Of a DNA stretch of 64,000 nt, positions 25,829 through 34,402 are shown piece after piece. How positions within the stretch are numbered: position 1 is the stretch's first letter; every line of letters begins with the position of its first letter. The position numbers and the translations under genes are program-made. The stretch comes from Bradyrhizobium sp. STM 3843 (GTDB taxonomy: Bacteria; Pseudomonadota; Alphaproteobacteria; Rhizobiales; Xanthobacteraceae). The stretch spans positions 60,041 to 124,040 of the forward strand of contig NZ_CAFK01000314.1 in NCBI RefSeq assembly GCF_000239815.1, written 5' to 3'. A model generated the notes under the pieces. That model saw only the letters and a list, made by a program, of their open reading frames with translations. It searched no databases and had not been told where the DNA came from.

Positions 25829-27349
25829 TCAACTCAACTGCCCCTTCACGTTGGATAATCTCCGGATCTGCCTGAGCGCAGTGCCGAGTGCGGTCGGCAT
25901 CAGAAGAGCGACGGCGACAGCGAGGCAAACAAGATAGGTGCAGCCGCCGACCAGCAGACGCGGCAGCAAGCCGGCAACCGAACTCTGAATCAGTTGCCCC
26001 AGCGCCATCATCAGCAGGGCCGGCACCAGCGCGGTGCCGATCAGCGTCAGGACCTTTCTGCGCTCGCCGAGCACGAGCACCACGCCGAGCAGGAGAACGA
26101 TGCTGCGGAGCGCCTCACCGATGCCGAGCAGCTGCATGCCCGCGGCGGGCCCGGGCGCGAACAGCGGGGCGAGCAGGTTGAAGCCGATATTGACGAGGTA
26201 GCCGCACACGATGATCAGTGCGGCGGCGCCGTTGCGGCCGGCGCCGTTGAGCAGGCGGATCAGAATCCAGCCGAGCGTCGCGGCCCAGACGCCGCAGGCG
26301 ATGCCTTTCAGCGCATGCGAGGTCAGGAGCAGCGCCTCGTCGCCGAAGGCACCGCGGAAATAGATCAGCCGCACGATGTCGGTCGAGAACATCAGCAGGA
26401 ACGCAGACGCCGGCAAGGTCAAGGCCAATAACGGCCGCAGCAATGCGTCGAGCTGGCTGCGCGGATCGCGGGGCGCATGATGCGAAAGCACGGCCATGCC
26501 GAGTGGCTGGCTGATCAGCAGCAGCGCGCTCTCGGTCAGCGATCGCGCATAGTCGAGCGAAGCCACCGCGCCGGTGGTCAGCCGCGACGCCGTGAGCCGT
26601 TCGATCCAGATATTGCCCTGCTCGGCGAGCGGCAGCGCGAGCAGCACGCGCAATCTGCGGAAGAAGTCGGCGGCCTTGGCGAGAATGATCGGCACCGTGA
26701 GGCCGGAGAAGCTGAGCACGCCCTCACGCCACATCGTATACAGGCCCCACAGCGCCAGAACGTTGAAGGCAATGGTGAAGGCGCAGGCCAGGAAGTAGGC
26801 GTTGCCCGTGAGCATCAGGAGCGCGATGCCGGCGAGCACGGCGACGTTCAGCAGGCTGGCGCGGAGGTTGGTCAGCCGGGTGCGACCGAGCGCGATTTCG
26901 CCTGCGGCCAGCACATTGAGGACGGCAGACGCCGGCATGCCGAACGCCATCATGCGCACAAAGCGCAAGGTCAGCTCACGGCCTTCGACGGAGAAGCCAC
27001 CGACGATCGCATTGACCCAGATCTCGCCGAGCAACAGAACAGCCAGCATGATCAACGCCGAGATCAGCGCGATGACAGCGGTGAGCGCGCCGAGGCTGCG
27101 CGAGGGGTTCTCGCCCTGCAGCGCCTCCCGATGCATCGGGATCATGATCGCCGGCACGCTCTCATTCTGCAGGAATGCCAGCGGGATCAGCACCGCCGTT
27201 GTCGCGGAGCGGAAACCGTCGGCGATCAGCGAGGCGCCGAGCACATGCGCCATCATGACCTCGCGCGCGAAGCCGAGCAGCTTGCTTGCCAGCGCGCCGC
27301 TGATCAGAAGCGCGCTGAAGCGCCGCAATGACTGGCCGCTCGCGCTCAT
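25829..27349 (-). CDS. MurJ/MviN-like lipid-linked sugar flippase (Wzx role)
   Basis: This 506-residue protein of the MOP superfamily has about 12-14 membrane segments. The N-terminus reads SALLISGALASKLLGFAREVM, the usual MurJ-like first helix with Arg, and later helices include RFVRMMAFGMPASAVLNVLA and RLIYFRGAF. The ATG at 27349 overlaps the stop of the polymerase gene as ATGA; the longer frame is Arg-rich shadow. Its place between a polymerase and a deacetylase argues for flipping the polysaccharide repeat unit across the inner membrane rather than lipid II, although the sequence alone cannot separate the two. Confidence 0.82.
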   Translation of the reverse strand: MSASGQSLRRFSALLISGALASKLLGFAREVMMAHVLGASLIADGFRSATTAVLIPLAFLQNESVPAIMIPMHREALQGENPSRSLGALTAVIALISALIMLAVLLLGEIWVNAIVGGFSVEGRELTLRFVRMMAFGMPASAVLNVLAAGEIALGRTRLTNLRASLLNVAVLAGIALLMLTGNAYFLACAFTIAFNVLALWGLYTMWREGVLSFSGLTVPIILAKAADFFRRLRVLLALPLAEQGNIWIERLTASRLTTGAVASLDYARSLTESALLLISQPLGMAVLSHHAPRDPRSQLDALLRPLLALTLPASAFLLMFSTDIVRLIYFRGAFGDEALLLTSHALKGIACGVWAATLGWILIRLLNGAGRNGAAALIIVCGYLVNIGFNLLAPLFAPGPAAGMQLLGIGEALRSIVLLLGVVLVLGERRKVLTLIGTALVPALLMMALGQLIQSSVAGLLPRLLVGGCTYLVCLAVAVALLMPTALGTALRQIRRLSNVKGQLS

Positions 27350-28725
27350 GCGGCGCCCTCTTTGGGCTGCTTCGGCGCCAGCAGGACGGCAAAGGTCCAG
27401 AACAGGAAGCCGCTTTCGCCGGAAGTGATGTTGGCGAGCGGGAATTGCGCCAGCGCGCCGAGCGCGAGCGCACCGACGATGACGGCCTCTGTGGTGCGAT
27501 CCGACAGCGCAGCGCCCACCGCATTGCCGACCGCCCACAGCAAAGCGGCGAGGCAGACGCCGCCGACCACGATGCCCATCGATACCCAACACGCGATGAT
27601 CATGCCGTCGATCGGCATGGCGCCGGCCGAGCCGACATCAGTGATGGTGAAACCGGATCCGAACAGCGAGCTGTCCGGCAGATTCCACAGCGTGATGAAT
27701 TCCTCGAGCCGCTCCTGCGCGCTGCCGTCCTTCGTCCCCTCGCCGAGCGAAGACAGGCGCTCAGCGACCACGTCGCCGAACGGCGTCAGGGTCGCCGCGA
27801 GCACGACCGCGACCGCAATGCCGAGCAGGATCATGCCGGCACGCCGCCGGGTCTGCACGAACACGAGGCCAAACAGGATTCCCACCGCAAGCGAGATCCA
27901 CGCGGTGCGGTACATCGAGAGCAGAAAGCCGAGCACCGCAGGCACGCTCAGCAGCATGGCGGGCCATGGCCGCTTCGAGAAGGCGATCAGCAGCAGCCCG
28001 GTCGCGGTGAAGCTCGCATAGACCGCCGGCGCATTCATGGTGCTGAAGGAGCGTACGCCGTAGGGCACCGGCTGGCCGATCGACAGGATCGGCGCGAACT
28101 CCATCCAGTAGCGATCCCAATCCGGCGGATCGACATATTGGTAGATCGCGTAAAGACCCGTGACGGGGAGGATGATGCGGAACGCCGACGCGGCCGCCTC
28201 GAGCAGTGCGCTGCGATCGGCGCTGAGCATGAGCACAGCGGCATAGAGCAGCGGCGCGAGCCATTTCAGCGGACCGGATGCCGCATTGGTCCAATCGGCC
28301 TGGGCGAGCGACAGCAGGCCCGCATAGACGACGCAGGCCGCAACGATGCCGAGCGGCCAAAGCCAGCCTGCCCGCGCCTCGCGCTGCCCTAGCAATCGCG
28401 GCAAATGGATCGCCGGGATGAGGATCGCGACCAGCGGTCCGATCAGCATCAGGCCGAGCTGATCAAAGCCTGCGGCAACATCGACCATTCGCCGCACGAA
28501 CGGGGCGAATGCAAACAGCATCAGCGCCGCCTGCAGATGCGCGGCCGGGCCCTGGCGCCAAGCGTACCAGCCGACGCCGCCGCAGGCGATCACGAAACCA
28601 AGCCGCGCCAGGCTGCCGAGCGAACCGCCGAGCACGGCAGTGCCGAGCAGAACGAGCACGGCCACGCCCCATCCGGGGAGCTGCCAGGGCCGTGCGGCCG
28701 ATGATGCGGCGAGACTTGTGCTCAC
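27346..28725 (-). CDS. O-antigen ligase/polymerase-like membrane protein (Wzy role)
   Basis: This 459-residue protein has about ten to twelve membrane segments and one long periplasmic loop at about residues 200-270 (YQYVDPPDWDRYWMEF and RSFSTMNAPAVYASF). The RSFSTMN-type motif followed by SMYRTAWISLAVG is typical of the Wzy_C/O-antigen-ligase superfamily seen in exopolysaccharide clusters. A second loop has SSLGEGTKDGSAQERLEEF. It starts at a GTG (28725) that overlaps the stop of the preceding glycosyltransferase as GTGA and ends overlapping the flippase start. It would polymerise undecaprenyl-linked repeat units in the periplasm. Confidence 0.85.
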   Translation of the reverse strand: MSTSLAASSAARPWQLPGWGVAVLVLLGTAVLGGSLGSLARLGFVIACGGVGWYAWRQGPAAHLQAALMLFAFAPFVRRMVDVAAGFDQLGLMLIGPLVAILIPAIHLPRLLGQREARAGWLWPLGIVAACVVYAGLLSLAQADWTNAASGPLKWLAPLLYAAVLMLSADRSALLEAAASAFRIILPVTGLYAIYQYVDPPDWDRYWMEFAPILSIGQPVPYGVRSFSTMNAPAVYASFTATGLLLIAFSKRPWPAMLLSVPAVLGFLLSMYRTAWISLAVGILFGLVFVQTRRRAGMILLGIAVAVVLAATLTPFGDVVAERLSSLGEGTKDGSAQERLEEFITLWNLPDSSLFGSGFTITDVGSAGAMPIDGMIIACWVSMGIVVGGVCLAALLWAVGNAVGAALSDRTTEAVIVGALALGALAQFPLANITSGESGFLFWTFAVLLAPKQPKEGAA

Positions 28726-29876
28726 GCCACCGCTCCCAGGCGGACCTTGGTGATCACCGCCCCGATCGCGTCGAGCATCCGCCCGAGACTGTACTCTGCA
28801 CGTGCGCGCTGCGCGGCATAGTCGATTTGCGTTGCGACCTGTTCCGGCGTCGTCAGCACGGAGGTGATCGCAGCCGCCAAGGCGCGCGGATCGCCGGGCG
28901 GAATCAGTGTGCCGGCGCGACCGCGCTCCAGAATGTCCGGCGCGGCGCCGGCATCGGTCGCGATGACAGGCACGCCCGACAACATCGCCTCCACCAGCGT
29001 CCGGCCAAACGGCTCGGGATCGATCGATGGATGCACCATCACATCGACCGCCTGCATCAAGCTCGGCACATCGCTGCGATGACCAAGGAAATGCACGCGA
29101 TCAACCAGGCCAAGTTCATCGGCCATCGCGCGCAGACGCGCCGCATAGTCCTGCTCGCCAAACAGAGCATCGCCGACAATGATGCAGCCGACATCTGGAA
29201 GGCGCGCGAGCGCTTCGAGCAGCACGTGCTGCCCCTTCCATGGCGCGAGCCGGCTGAACACGCCGACCAGCGGACCGGCCGGGAGGCCGAACCGCTGCCT
29301 GAGCTCGCTACGCAACGTCCGCTCGGACTGCAGGTCGATGCCGTTGGGCACGACCTCGACCAGACCGCGCCGCCCGCCCGCATCGACAAAGGCCGCCGCC
29401 GCCGCCTCCGAGGGGACGATCACCTTCATGGCGCACATGTTCGCCAGCAGAACCTGCATGCGGCGCTGCGCGGCGCCGAAATGCGCGCTGCTGATGATGT
29501 CGTGGAGATGCCAGATCAGCGGCCGCCGCACCAGCACATTGGCGATCGCGGCCAGCACAAACGCCTTCTGCGAATTGGCATAGACGAAGTCATGCTCCCG
29601 CGCGGCTCTCGCGATCTCCACGACAATGGCCGCAAGCCGGCCAGCGAGCGGCAGCGCCGACAGCACGGAGCTGTCGCGGCGGAAGCGCGACAGACCACTG
29701 CCATGCTGTGAGGTGATGAGCTTCAATCCGCGCGCGGCCAGCGCCGCGCTCAACGGGCCGGTCTCGAACAGGAATGCAGAGGCGTTATGCCGGCTCGTGA
29801 CGACATCAAGCAGGATCAGCTCGGCGCCGCCGATCTGGCCGGTATGATCCACGAACAGCACACGTTCGTTCGACAT
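28722..29876 (-). CDS. GT4-family glycosyltransferase
   Basis: This protein has 384 residues from the ATG at 29876, which shares a base with the stop of the upstream gene (TGATG). The N-terminal domain begins VLFVDHTGQIGGAELILLD, the glycine-rich acceptor-side loop. The C-terminal domain reads VGVFSRLAPWKGQHVLLEAL, then VHFLGHRSDVPSLMQAVDV, then EPFGRTLVEAMLSGVPVIAT, the GT4 donor-site block with both Glu. The longer frame upstream is shadow of the chain-length gene. It is coupled at both ends to operon neighbours, so it certainly acts in this polysaccharide pathway; donor and acceptor sugars are unknown. Confidence 0.9.
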   Translation of the reverse strand: MSNERVLFVDHTGQIGGAELILLDVVTSRHNASAFLFETGPLSAALAARGLKLITSQHGSGLSRFRRDSSVLSALPLAGRLAAIVVEIARAAREHDFVYANSQKAFVLAAIANVLVRRPLIWHLHDIISSAHFGAAQRRMQVLLANMCAMKVIVPSEAAAAAFVDAGGRRGLVEVVPNGIDLQSERTLRSELRQRFGLPAGPLVGVFSRLAPWKGQHVLLEALARLPDVGCIIVGDALFGEQDYAARLRAMADELGLVDRVHFLGHRSDVPSLMQAVDVMVHPSIDPEPFGRTLVEAMLSGVPVIATDAGAAPDILERGRAGTLIPPGDPRALAAAITSVLTTPEQVATQIDYAAQRARAEYSLGRMLDAIGAVITKVRLGAVA

Positions 29877-32140
29877 CACCCTGCCCTGGCATAAGCATCT
29901 GTTGCGATGAATGTCGCTTGCGGCGGACAAGCGCGTTCCGCCTCGGTCATCGTGACGACGACGCCCACATGGCCGGCGCCCAACGCCTTGATGCGGCTGA
30001 TCGCCGAGACCACCGGCTCAATGACCGGCCGATCGTTCCTGACGCAAAGCACCGCCCAATCCATCCCGGAGAGATATTGGCTGTTCGGCGCGGGCAGCAC
30101 GCTGTCAATCAGGACCACGTCATAGGCCTCGAATCCGGATAGCAGCTCCGCAAACTTCGCACCAAACAGCAGGTCCGCGGTCGGCACAGTCCCCTGCCCC
30201 AGCGGCAGCACATCCAGATTCGGATGCTCCGTCCTGGTCACGGCGTCGGTGACCGCGGTCGCTCCGGACAGCACGCCGATCAATCCGGGGCCGGGCGGCA
30301 GCGACAACACTTGCGCGACATTCGGGTGGAGCGGCTCGCATTCGACGATCAGCACCCGGCGGCCTGCGGCAGCGAGATGCTCGGCGAGTGCGCATACGAT
30401 GGTTGTCTTGCCCTCACCGCTTTCCGGCGACGTCACGACGATCCGCCGCGTCTGCCCAGACTCGCGGATCGCGAGTTCCCGCACCAGCGTACGAATGCCC
30501 GCCTGAAACTCTGCGTCCTCCGAAGCGAGCCGCAGCGCCTGTGGAATGGCGAGGTTGCGATAATCCTGGAGGATGGCGCCGACGGCCGATAACTGCCGCA
30601 ACGACTTGAGCCGCGGCAGGCACGCAAGGATCGGCACGCCAGCGATCTCAGGCAAATCCGGCCTTTGCGCATCCGCAGCAGAGGGATCAGGCACACGCGC
30701 GGCCTCTTCTGGCGCGAGCGCCGGCCCCTGCGCGATCTCTGCAACCTCGCGCGCAGGCGGTTGCACGGGTTCGGGCACAGCTGGCGCCGCTTCCCCGCTC
30801 GCAGGTGGCGCGACCCGGTCCGCCAGCAACGCCGCACCGACGCCGAAGATCAACGCCAGCGTCGCGCCGGCAGCCAGGAACGGGATCTTCTTCGGGAAGA
30901 AAGGTTTGTTCGGCAGCTCGGCGAGGCTGACCAGCCGGGTGCTGCCGCGCAAAACCCGCCGCTCGGTCTCGAGCTCGCTCGCCTTCTTGTACAGTTCGGC
31001 ATATTGCTGGCGCTTGATCTCGGTGTCGCGCACCATGCTCTCGATCGAGGCTTCATCGAGCGTCGCCGAACCGGCCTCGGCCTTCGCGCCGTCCATCTGC
31101 CTCTTCAGCGAATTCACCAGCGCATCGTTGGCGTCGTAGGCCTTCTTGGCGCTCGCGGCGATGTTCTGCATCTCGTCGACCAGCCGTTGCTGGACCATCG
31201 CCTGTTCGCGGCTCAGCGACAGGATCGAGGGATGTTTCGGCCCGAGCATGGTGGCCGCACTGGCCAGCTGCGCGCTGACCGCAGTGAGCTGCTGCTTCAG
31301 ATCCGCGATGGTGCGGCTCGCCAGCACCGAGGGCGCATCTGTCGGCCCCCGCTCCTGCTCCGACTTGATCTCCTGCAGCCGCGCGGCAGCTTCAGCGCGC
31401 GCGGCTTCGGCCTGCGAGAGCTGCTGGCCGATGCTGGTCAACCGCTCCGACGAGATCGGGGCGTTGGCGCCGCGCATCAGGCCCTTGGTCCTGCGGAACT
31501 GCTGGATCTTCTCGTCGGCCGCGCGAAGCTGCTGATCGAGCTGTTTCAGCTCCTGCCAGATCCAGGAGCTCGCGACCTCGCGGCTGTTGGCGCCCTCGTT
31601 GCGCTGGTCGTCGAGAAACACCTGGGTCAGCGCGTTCGCGAGCGTCTGCGCCGTCTCGGGAAGACTCGACTGGTAGGAGATGTTGATGACGCGCGAGCGG
31701 CCCGCCGACGCGACGCTGAAACGGTTGTCGACGTGGTCGATGAAGGCGCTGGGATCGGTGGCAAGCTTGTCGCAGCTCACGCCACCGCCTATCCATCGGC
31801 CACGTTCACACTCCTTGACCACAGCCGGGATGACACCCGGCGCGCTCATCACCAGCCTCAGCAGCCGTGGCGAGCGGATGACGAGCAGCTGGCTCTCGAG
31901 GTCTGCGGGATCGCCGACCTTCTGAGCCCAGGCCGGGGACATGCTGGCGGCAGCGCCAGGCTCCTGTTCGGCGACGATGACGGACGCGGTCGCGAGATAG
32001 CGCACCGGCAGCACGATCAATGCGAGGACGGCAAGTCCGAGGACCGCCGCGGCCACCGCGCCCAACACGCGACGGCGCCGCCACAGGCTGCCGAGGGCCG
32101 CAAGACCGGACAGGCTATCGGACATGCTCGCGTGCCTCAT
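29876..32140 (-). CDS. Wzz/Wzc-like polysaccharide chain-length protein with degenerate BY-kinase domain
   Basis: This 754-residue inner-membrane protein starts with a cytoplasmic tail and first membrane segment (VLGAVAAAVLGLAVLALIVL, about 25-45). A periplasmic Wzz domain with long coiled coils follows (about 130-400). The GNVR-type exit NKPFFPKKIPFLAAGATLAL leads into the second membrane segment (about 405-440). After a Pro/Ala-rich linker, the ATPase domain has an intact Walker A (SPESGEGKTTI). Its Walker A' reads VLIVECEPL, with Glu for the usual first Asp, and Walker B reads VVLIDSVLP. The C-terminus lacks the tyrosine cluster of Wzc/ExoP kinases. It probably controls chain length or export without classical autophosphorylation. 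Confidence 0.85.
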   Translation of the reverse strand: MRHASMSDSLSGLAALGSLWRRRRVLGAVAAAVLGLAVLALIVLPVRYLATASVIVAEQEPGAAASMSPAWAQKVGDPADLESQLLVIRSPRLLRLVMSAPGVIPAVVKECERGRWIGGGVSCDKLATDPSAFIDHVDNRFSVASAGRSRVINISYQSSLPETAQTLANALTQVFLDDQRNEGANSREVASSWIWQELKQLDQQLRAADEKIQQFRRTKGLMRGANAPISSERLTSIGQQLSQAEAARAEAAARLQEIKSEQERGPTDAPSVLASRTIADLKQQLTAVSAQLASAATMLGPKHPSILSLSREQAMVQQRLVDEMQNIAASAKKAYDANDALVNSLKRQMDGAKAEAGSATLDEASIESMVRDTEIKRQQYAELYKKASELETERRVLRGSTRLVSLAELPNKPFFPKKIPFLAAGATLALIFGVGAALLADRVAPPASGEAAPAVPEPVQPPAREVAEIAQGPALAPEEAARVPDPSAADAQRPDLPEIAGVPILACLPRLKSLRQLSAVGAILQDYRNLAIPQALRLASEDAEFQAGIRTLVRELAIRESGQTRRIVVTSPESGEGKTTIVCALAEHLAAAGRRVLIVECEPLHPNVAQVLSLPPGPGLIGVLSGATAVTDAVTRTEHPNLDVLPLGQGTVPTADLLFGAKFAELLSGFEAYDVVLIDSVLPAPNSQYLSGMDWAVLCVRNDRPVIEPVVSAISRIKALGAGHVGVVVTMTEAERACPPQATFIATDAYARAG

Positions 32141-32168
32141 CTTCCTGGTCTCGCTCCGACGACACCGT

Positions 32169-33323
32169 TTACGCGATCAGCCGTGCGGCGCGACGCTGGT
32201 CCCCCGCATGGAAACGCTCGAGCTCTTCATTCACGGCCGCGACGAACTGGCTGCGGAAGCGCTCAGCAGAAAACACGGCGGCCCGCTGCCGGCAGTCGAG
32301 CCGCGAGATCGTCTTTTCCTTGCCGAGGAACGTGCGCACGCATTCAGCAATCGAGCTCGGATCGGCGGCGTCGAAGAACATTCCGGTCGGCCGCGCACCA
32401 TTTGTCAGGATCGACTCGCGTGCGCCGCCGCGGCCGAGCGCCAGCACCGGCGCGCCTTCAGACTGCGCCTCGATGAGAACGATGCCGAAATCCTCCTCCG
32501 CCGCAAACACGAAGGCCCGCGCAGTGGTCATGAGATCGCGCAGCTGTCTATCCGGAACGAAGCCGACAAACTTGATATTCGGCCGCGCGATCGCCTTCAG
32601 CTTTTCTGCTTCCGGCCCATCTCCGGCAACGATCAGCTCCAGATCGGGCAGCTCGTTGAACGCCCGAACGATCGGCTCGATGCGCTTGTACGGAACGAGC
32701 CTGCTCGCGGCGAGGAAGTGATTGCCGACCGGCAGGATGGCATCGCGATTGGCGATGGACACCGGCGGATAGATCACCTTGGCTTCACGCCCATAGGTCT
32801 TCTTGATCCGGCGGGCGACGAATTGCGAGTTCGTGAAGATCGCATCGGGGCCGTGGGCGGTGCGCGCGTCCCAGATCCGCATCTTGTGCAACAGCAGCCG
32901 CGCCATGATCCCCTTCAGGCCGGTCGCGTAACCGCTTTCGTTCAGATAGACGTGCTGCAGATCCCAGGCATAGCGCATCGGCGAGTGCACATAGGCAATA
33001 TGAAGCTGCTCCGGGCCGGTCAGCACGCCCTTGGCGACCGCACAACTGCTCGAGATGACGAGGTCGTAACCGGACAGATCGAATTGCTCGATCGCAAGCG
33101 GCATCAGCGGCAGGTAGGACCGGTGGTGCTTGCGCAGGAACGGCATCTTCTGCAGGAAGCTGGTGTGCGAGCTCTCAAAGCCCAGCTTGCGACGTTGCTC
33201 AGGGCGGAGAAGGTCGAACAGCGTGAAGACGTCGGCATTCGGATAGCAGCGGAGGATTTCGCGCAACACCTGCTCGGCACCGCCCAGGACGTATAACCAG
33301 TCGTGAACGATAGCGACGCGCAT
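32169..33323 (-). CDS. GT4-family glycosyltransferase, first gene of the polysaccharide operon
   Basis: This protein has 384 residues from the ATG at 33323; the frame extends 20 codons upstream without support. The start MRVAIVHDWLYVLGGAEQVL is a typical GT4 acceptor-domain opening. IAYVHSPMRYAWDL lies in the middle, and the donor domain shows HFLAASRLVPYKRIEPIVRA, IVAGDGPEAEKLKAIA, VFAAEEDFGIVLIEAQSEGA and PVLALGRGG. It resembles mannosyltransferase-like enzymes in exopolysaccharide loci. Gap to the chain-length gene is 28 bases, so it heads the operon that runs to 21162. Confidence 0.9.
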   Translation of the reverse strand: MRVAIVHDWLYVLGGAEQVLREILRCYPNADVFTLFDLLRPEQRRKLGFESSHTSFLQKMPFLRKHHRSYLPLMPLAIEQFDLSGYDLVISSSCAVAKGVLTGPEQLHIAYVHSPMRYAWDLQHVYLNESGYATGLKGIMARLLLHKMRIWDARTAHGPDAIFTNSQFVARRIKKTYGREAKVIYPPVSIANRDAILPVGNHFLAASRLVPYKRIEPIVRAFNELPDLELIVAGDGPEAEKLKAIARPNIKFVGFVPDRQLRDLMTTARAFVFAAEEDFGIVLIEAQSEGAPVLALGRGGARESILTNGARPTGMFFDAADPSSIAECVRTFLGKEKTISRLDCRQRAAVFSAERFRSQFVAAVNEELERFHAGDQRRAARLIA

Positions 33324-33659
33324 CGCGGACTCCGAATTCCAGGGCAATTTAACAAAACCCTTAATGGAGGTACCCAAGCGCACAACCCAATCCTAAATTC
33401 CTAGTTAATCGCTCTTGGCTTCACATCTGCTTTCTTGGAGTTAGCAGGTAAGGAAATGGAAAGGACTTGAGCAGGCGCTCGCATCATCTTGGAACATTTG
33501 TGTGCCGAGAACAGACCGGCGCAAGGAACGGTCCTGTTCTGACACGCCTTGCTCATCATAGAATTTTTAGATTAACGGCCCATTGCTTGCGGTGGACCTT
33601 CGGCACACGGACCACGCGCAAGATACACAGACTCGAAGCTCAATGACGCGCCGTTCGTA
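33324..33659. promoter_or_regulatory. Probable promoter region of the exopolysaccharide operon
   Basis: These 336 bases are less GC-rich than the surroundings (for example AATTCCTAGTTAATCGC near 33395-33415) and lie upstream of the first operon gene. They also follow a regulator gene on the same strand. No consensus promoter, operator palindrome or terminator could be assigned by eye. Confidence 0.35.
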
Positions 33660-34076
33660 TCAGGCCCGCTCGACTGCCAGAGCGAACCGGTAGCCTGCGC
33701 CGCGCTCGGTCAAGATGATCTCCGGTGTCCGGGGGTCGGCCTCGAGCTTGCGACGGAGACCCAGGATATGGACGTCGATACAAGCTTCGCGGTCACAGTC
33801 GTGGACACAAATTGCCCGCGCGAGATAGTCCCGCGACAGTGCTCGGTAAGGAGAGTCGAGGAATGCGACCAACAATGAAAATTCTCCGCTCGTGAGCGCA
33901 ACGGACGCGCCGTCAGGCGCAATCAGATGCTCGCTCTGCAGATCGAGTTGCCAATCGCCGAAGCGGTAGCAACCATGGTCTGAATTCCGGCGAGGCGTCC
34001 CTGCTGCAAGCTCGCCCTGCGCACGGCCGACATCGATCGGCACGACCCGGGCCGCAAACGCGTGCACGGTACTCAT
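33660..34076 (-). CDS. OmpR/PhoB-type winged-helix DNA-binding protein without receiver domain
   Basis: The ATG at 34076 has GAGAAAC upstream and gives 138 residues; the frame extends upstream without support. After about 45 residues without similarity to a receiver domain, the winged-helix block begins: YRFGDWQLDLQSEHL, then GASVALTSGEFSLLVAFLDS, RALSRDYLARAI, DREACIDVHILGLRRKLEAD and ILTERGAGYRFAL. These match the OmpR/PhoB C-terminal domain, including the recognition helix. There is no phospho-acceptor Asp. It lies upstream of the exopolysaccharide operon and downstream of the large ATPase regulator, so regulation of the polymer is likely but inferred. Confidence 0.85.
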   Translation of the reverse strand: MSTVHAFAARVVPIDVGRAQGELAAGTPRRNSDHGCYRFGDWQLDLQSEHLIAPDGASVALTSGEFSLLVAFLDSPYRALSRDYLARAICVHDCDREACIDVHILGLRRKLEADPRTPEIILTERGAGYRFALAVERA

Positions 34077-34402
34077 GATGTTTCTCGCTTTCTCACCCGG
34101 CCCTGTCGGATGGCTCGCTTCGCTCTCAAGCTTCGTCATCAGCGGTCGCCTCGCGGGCGCGCGGCCGATCGTCCGTCGACGGGCACAGAATGCAGCCTCA
34201 ACATGCTCACCTCCACGACACACCCGCCAGCCTCGGTTCGGCCCCATTTAGCGCCTCGACGTGACCGGCGCTCGTTAAGTGTTGTGAAGTGTTGGGACTC
34301 GGCTTGGGCCGCAGCGCAAGGGCGGCTCCGCATGAACGAATTGCCGCGGAAAGACGCGAATCGGCGACGCCGCGGCCTCTATTCGATGAAAATCACGCTG
34401 CT
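34077..34402. other. Gap between the two winged-helix regulators
   Basis: About 325 bases without a credible gene. A short direct repeat (GTTGTGAAGTGTTG) is visible near 34280. The region probably holds the small regulator's promoter; no motif could be assigned. Confidence 0.3.

Noticed and set aside
25829..27349. Housekeeping MurJ for peptidoglycan
   Set aside because: The gene is embedded by overlapping codons in a polysaccharide operon, so a Wzx role is preferred.
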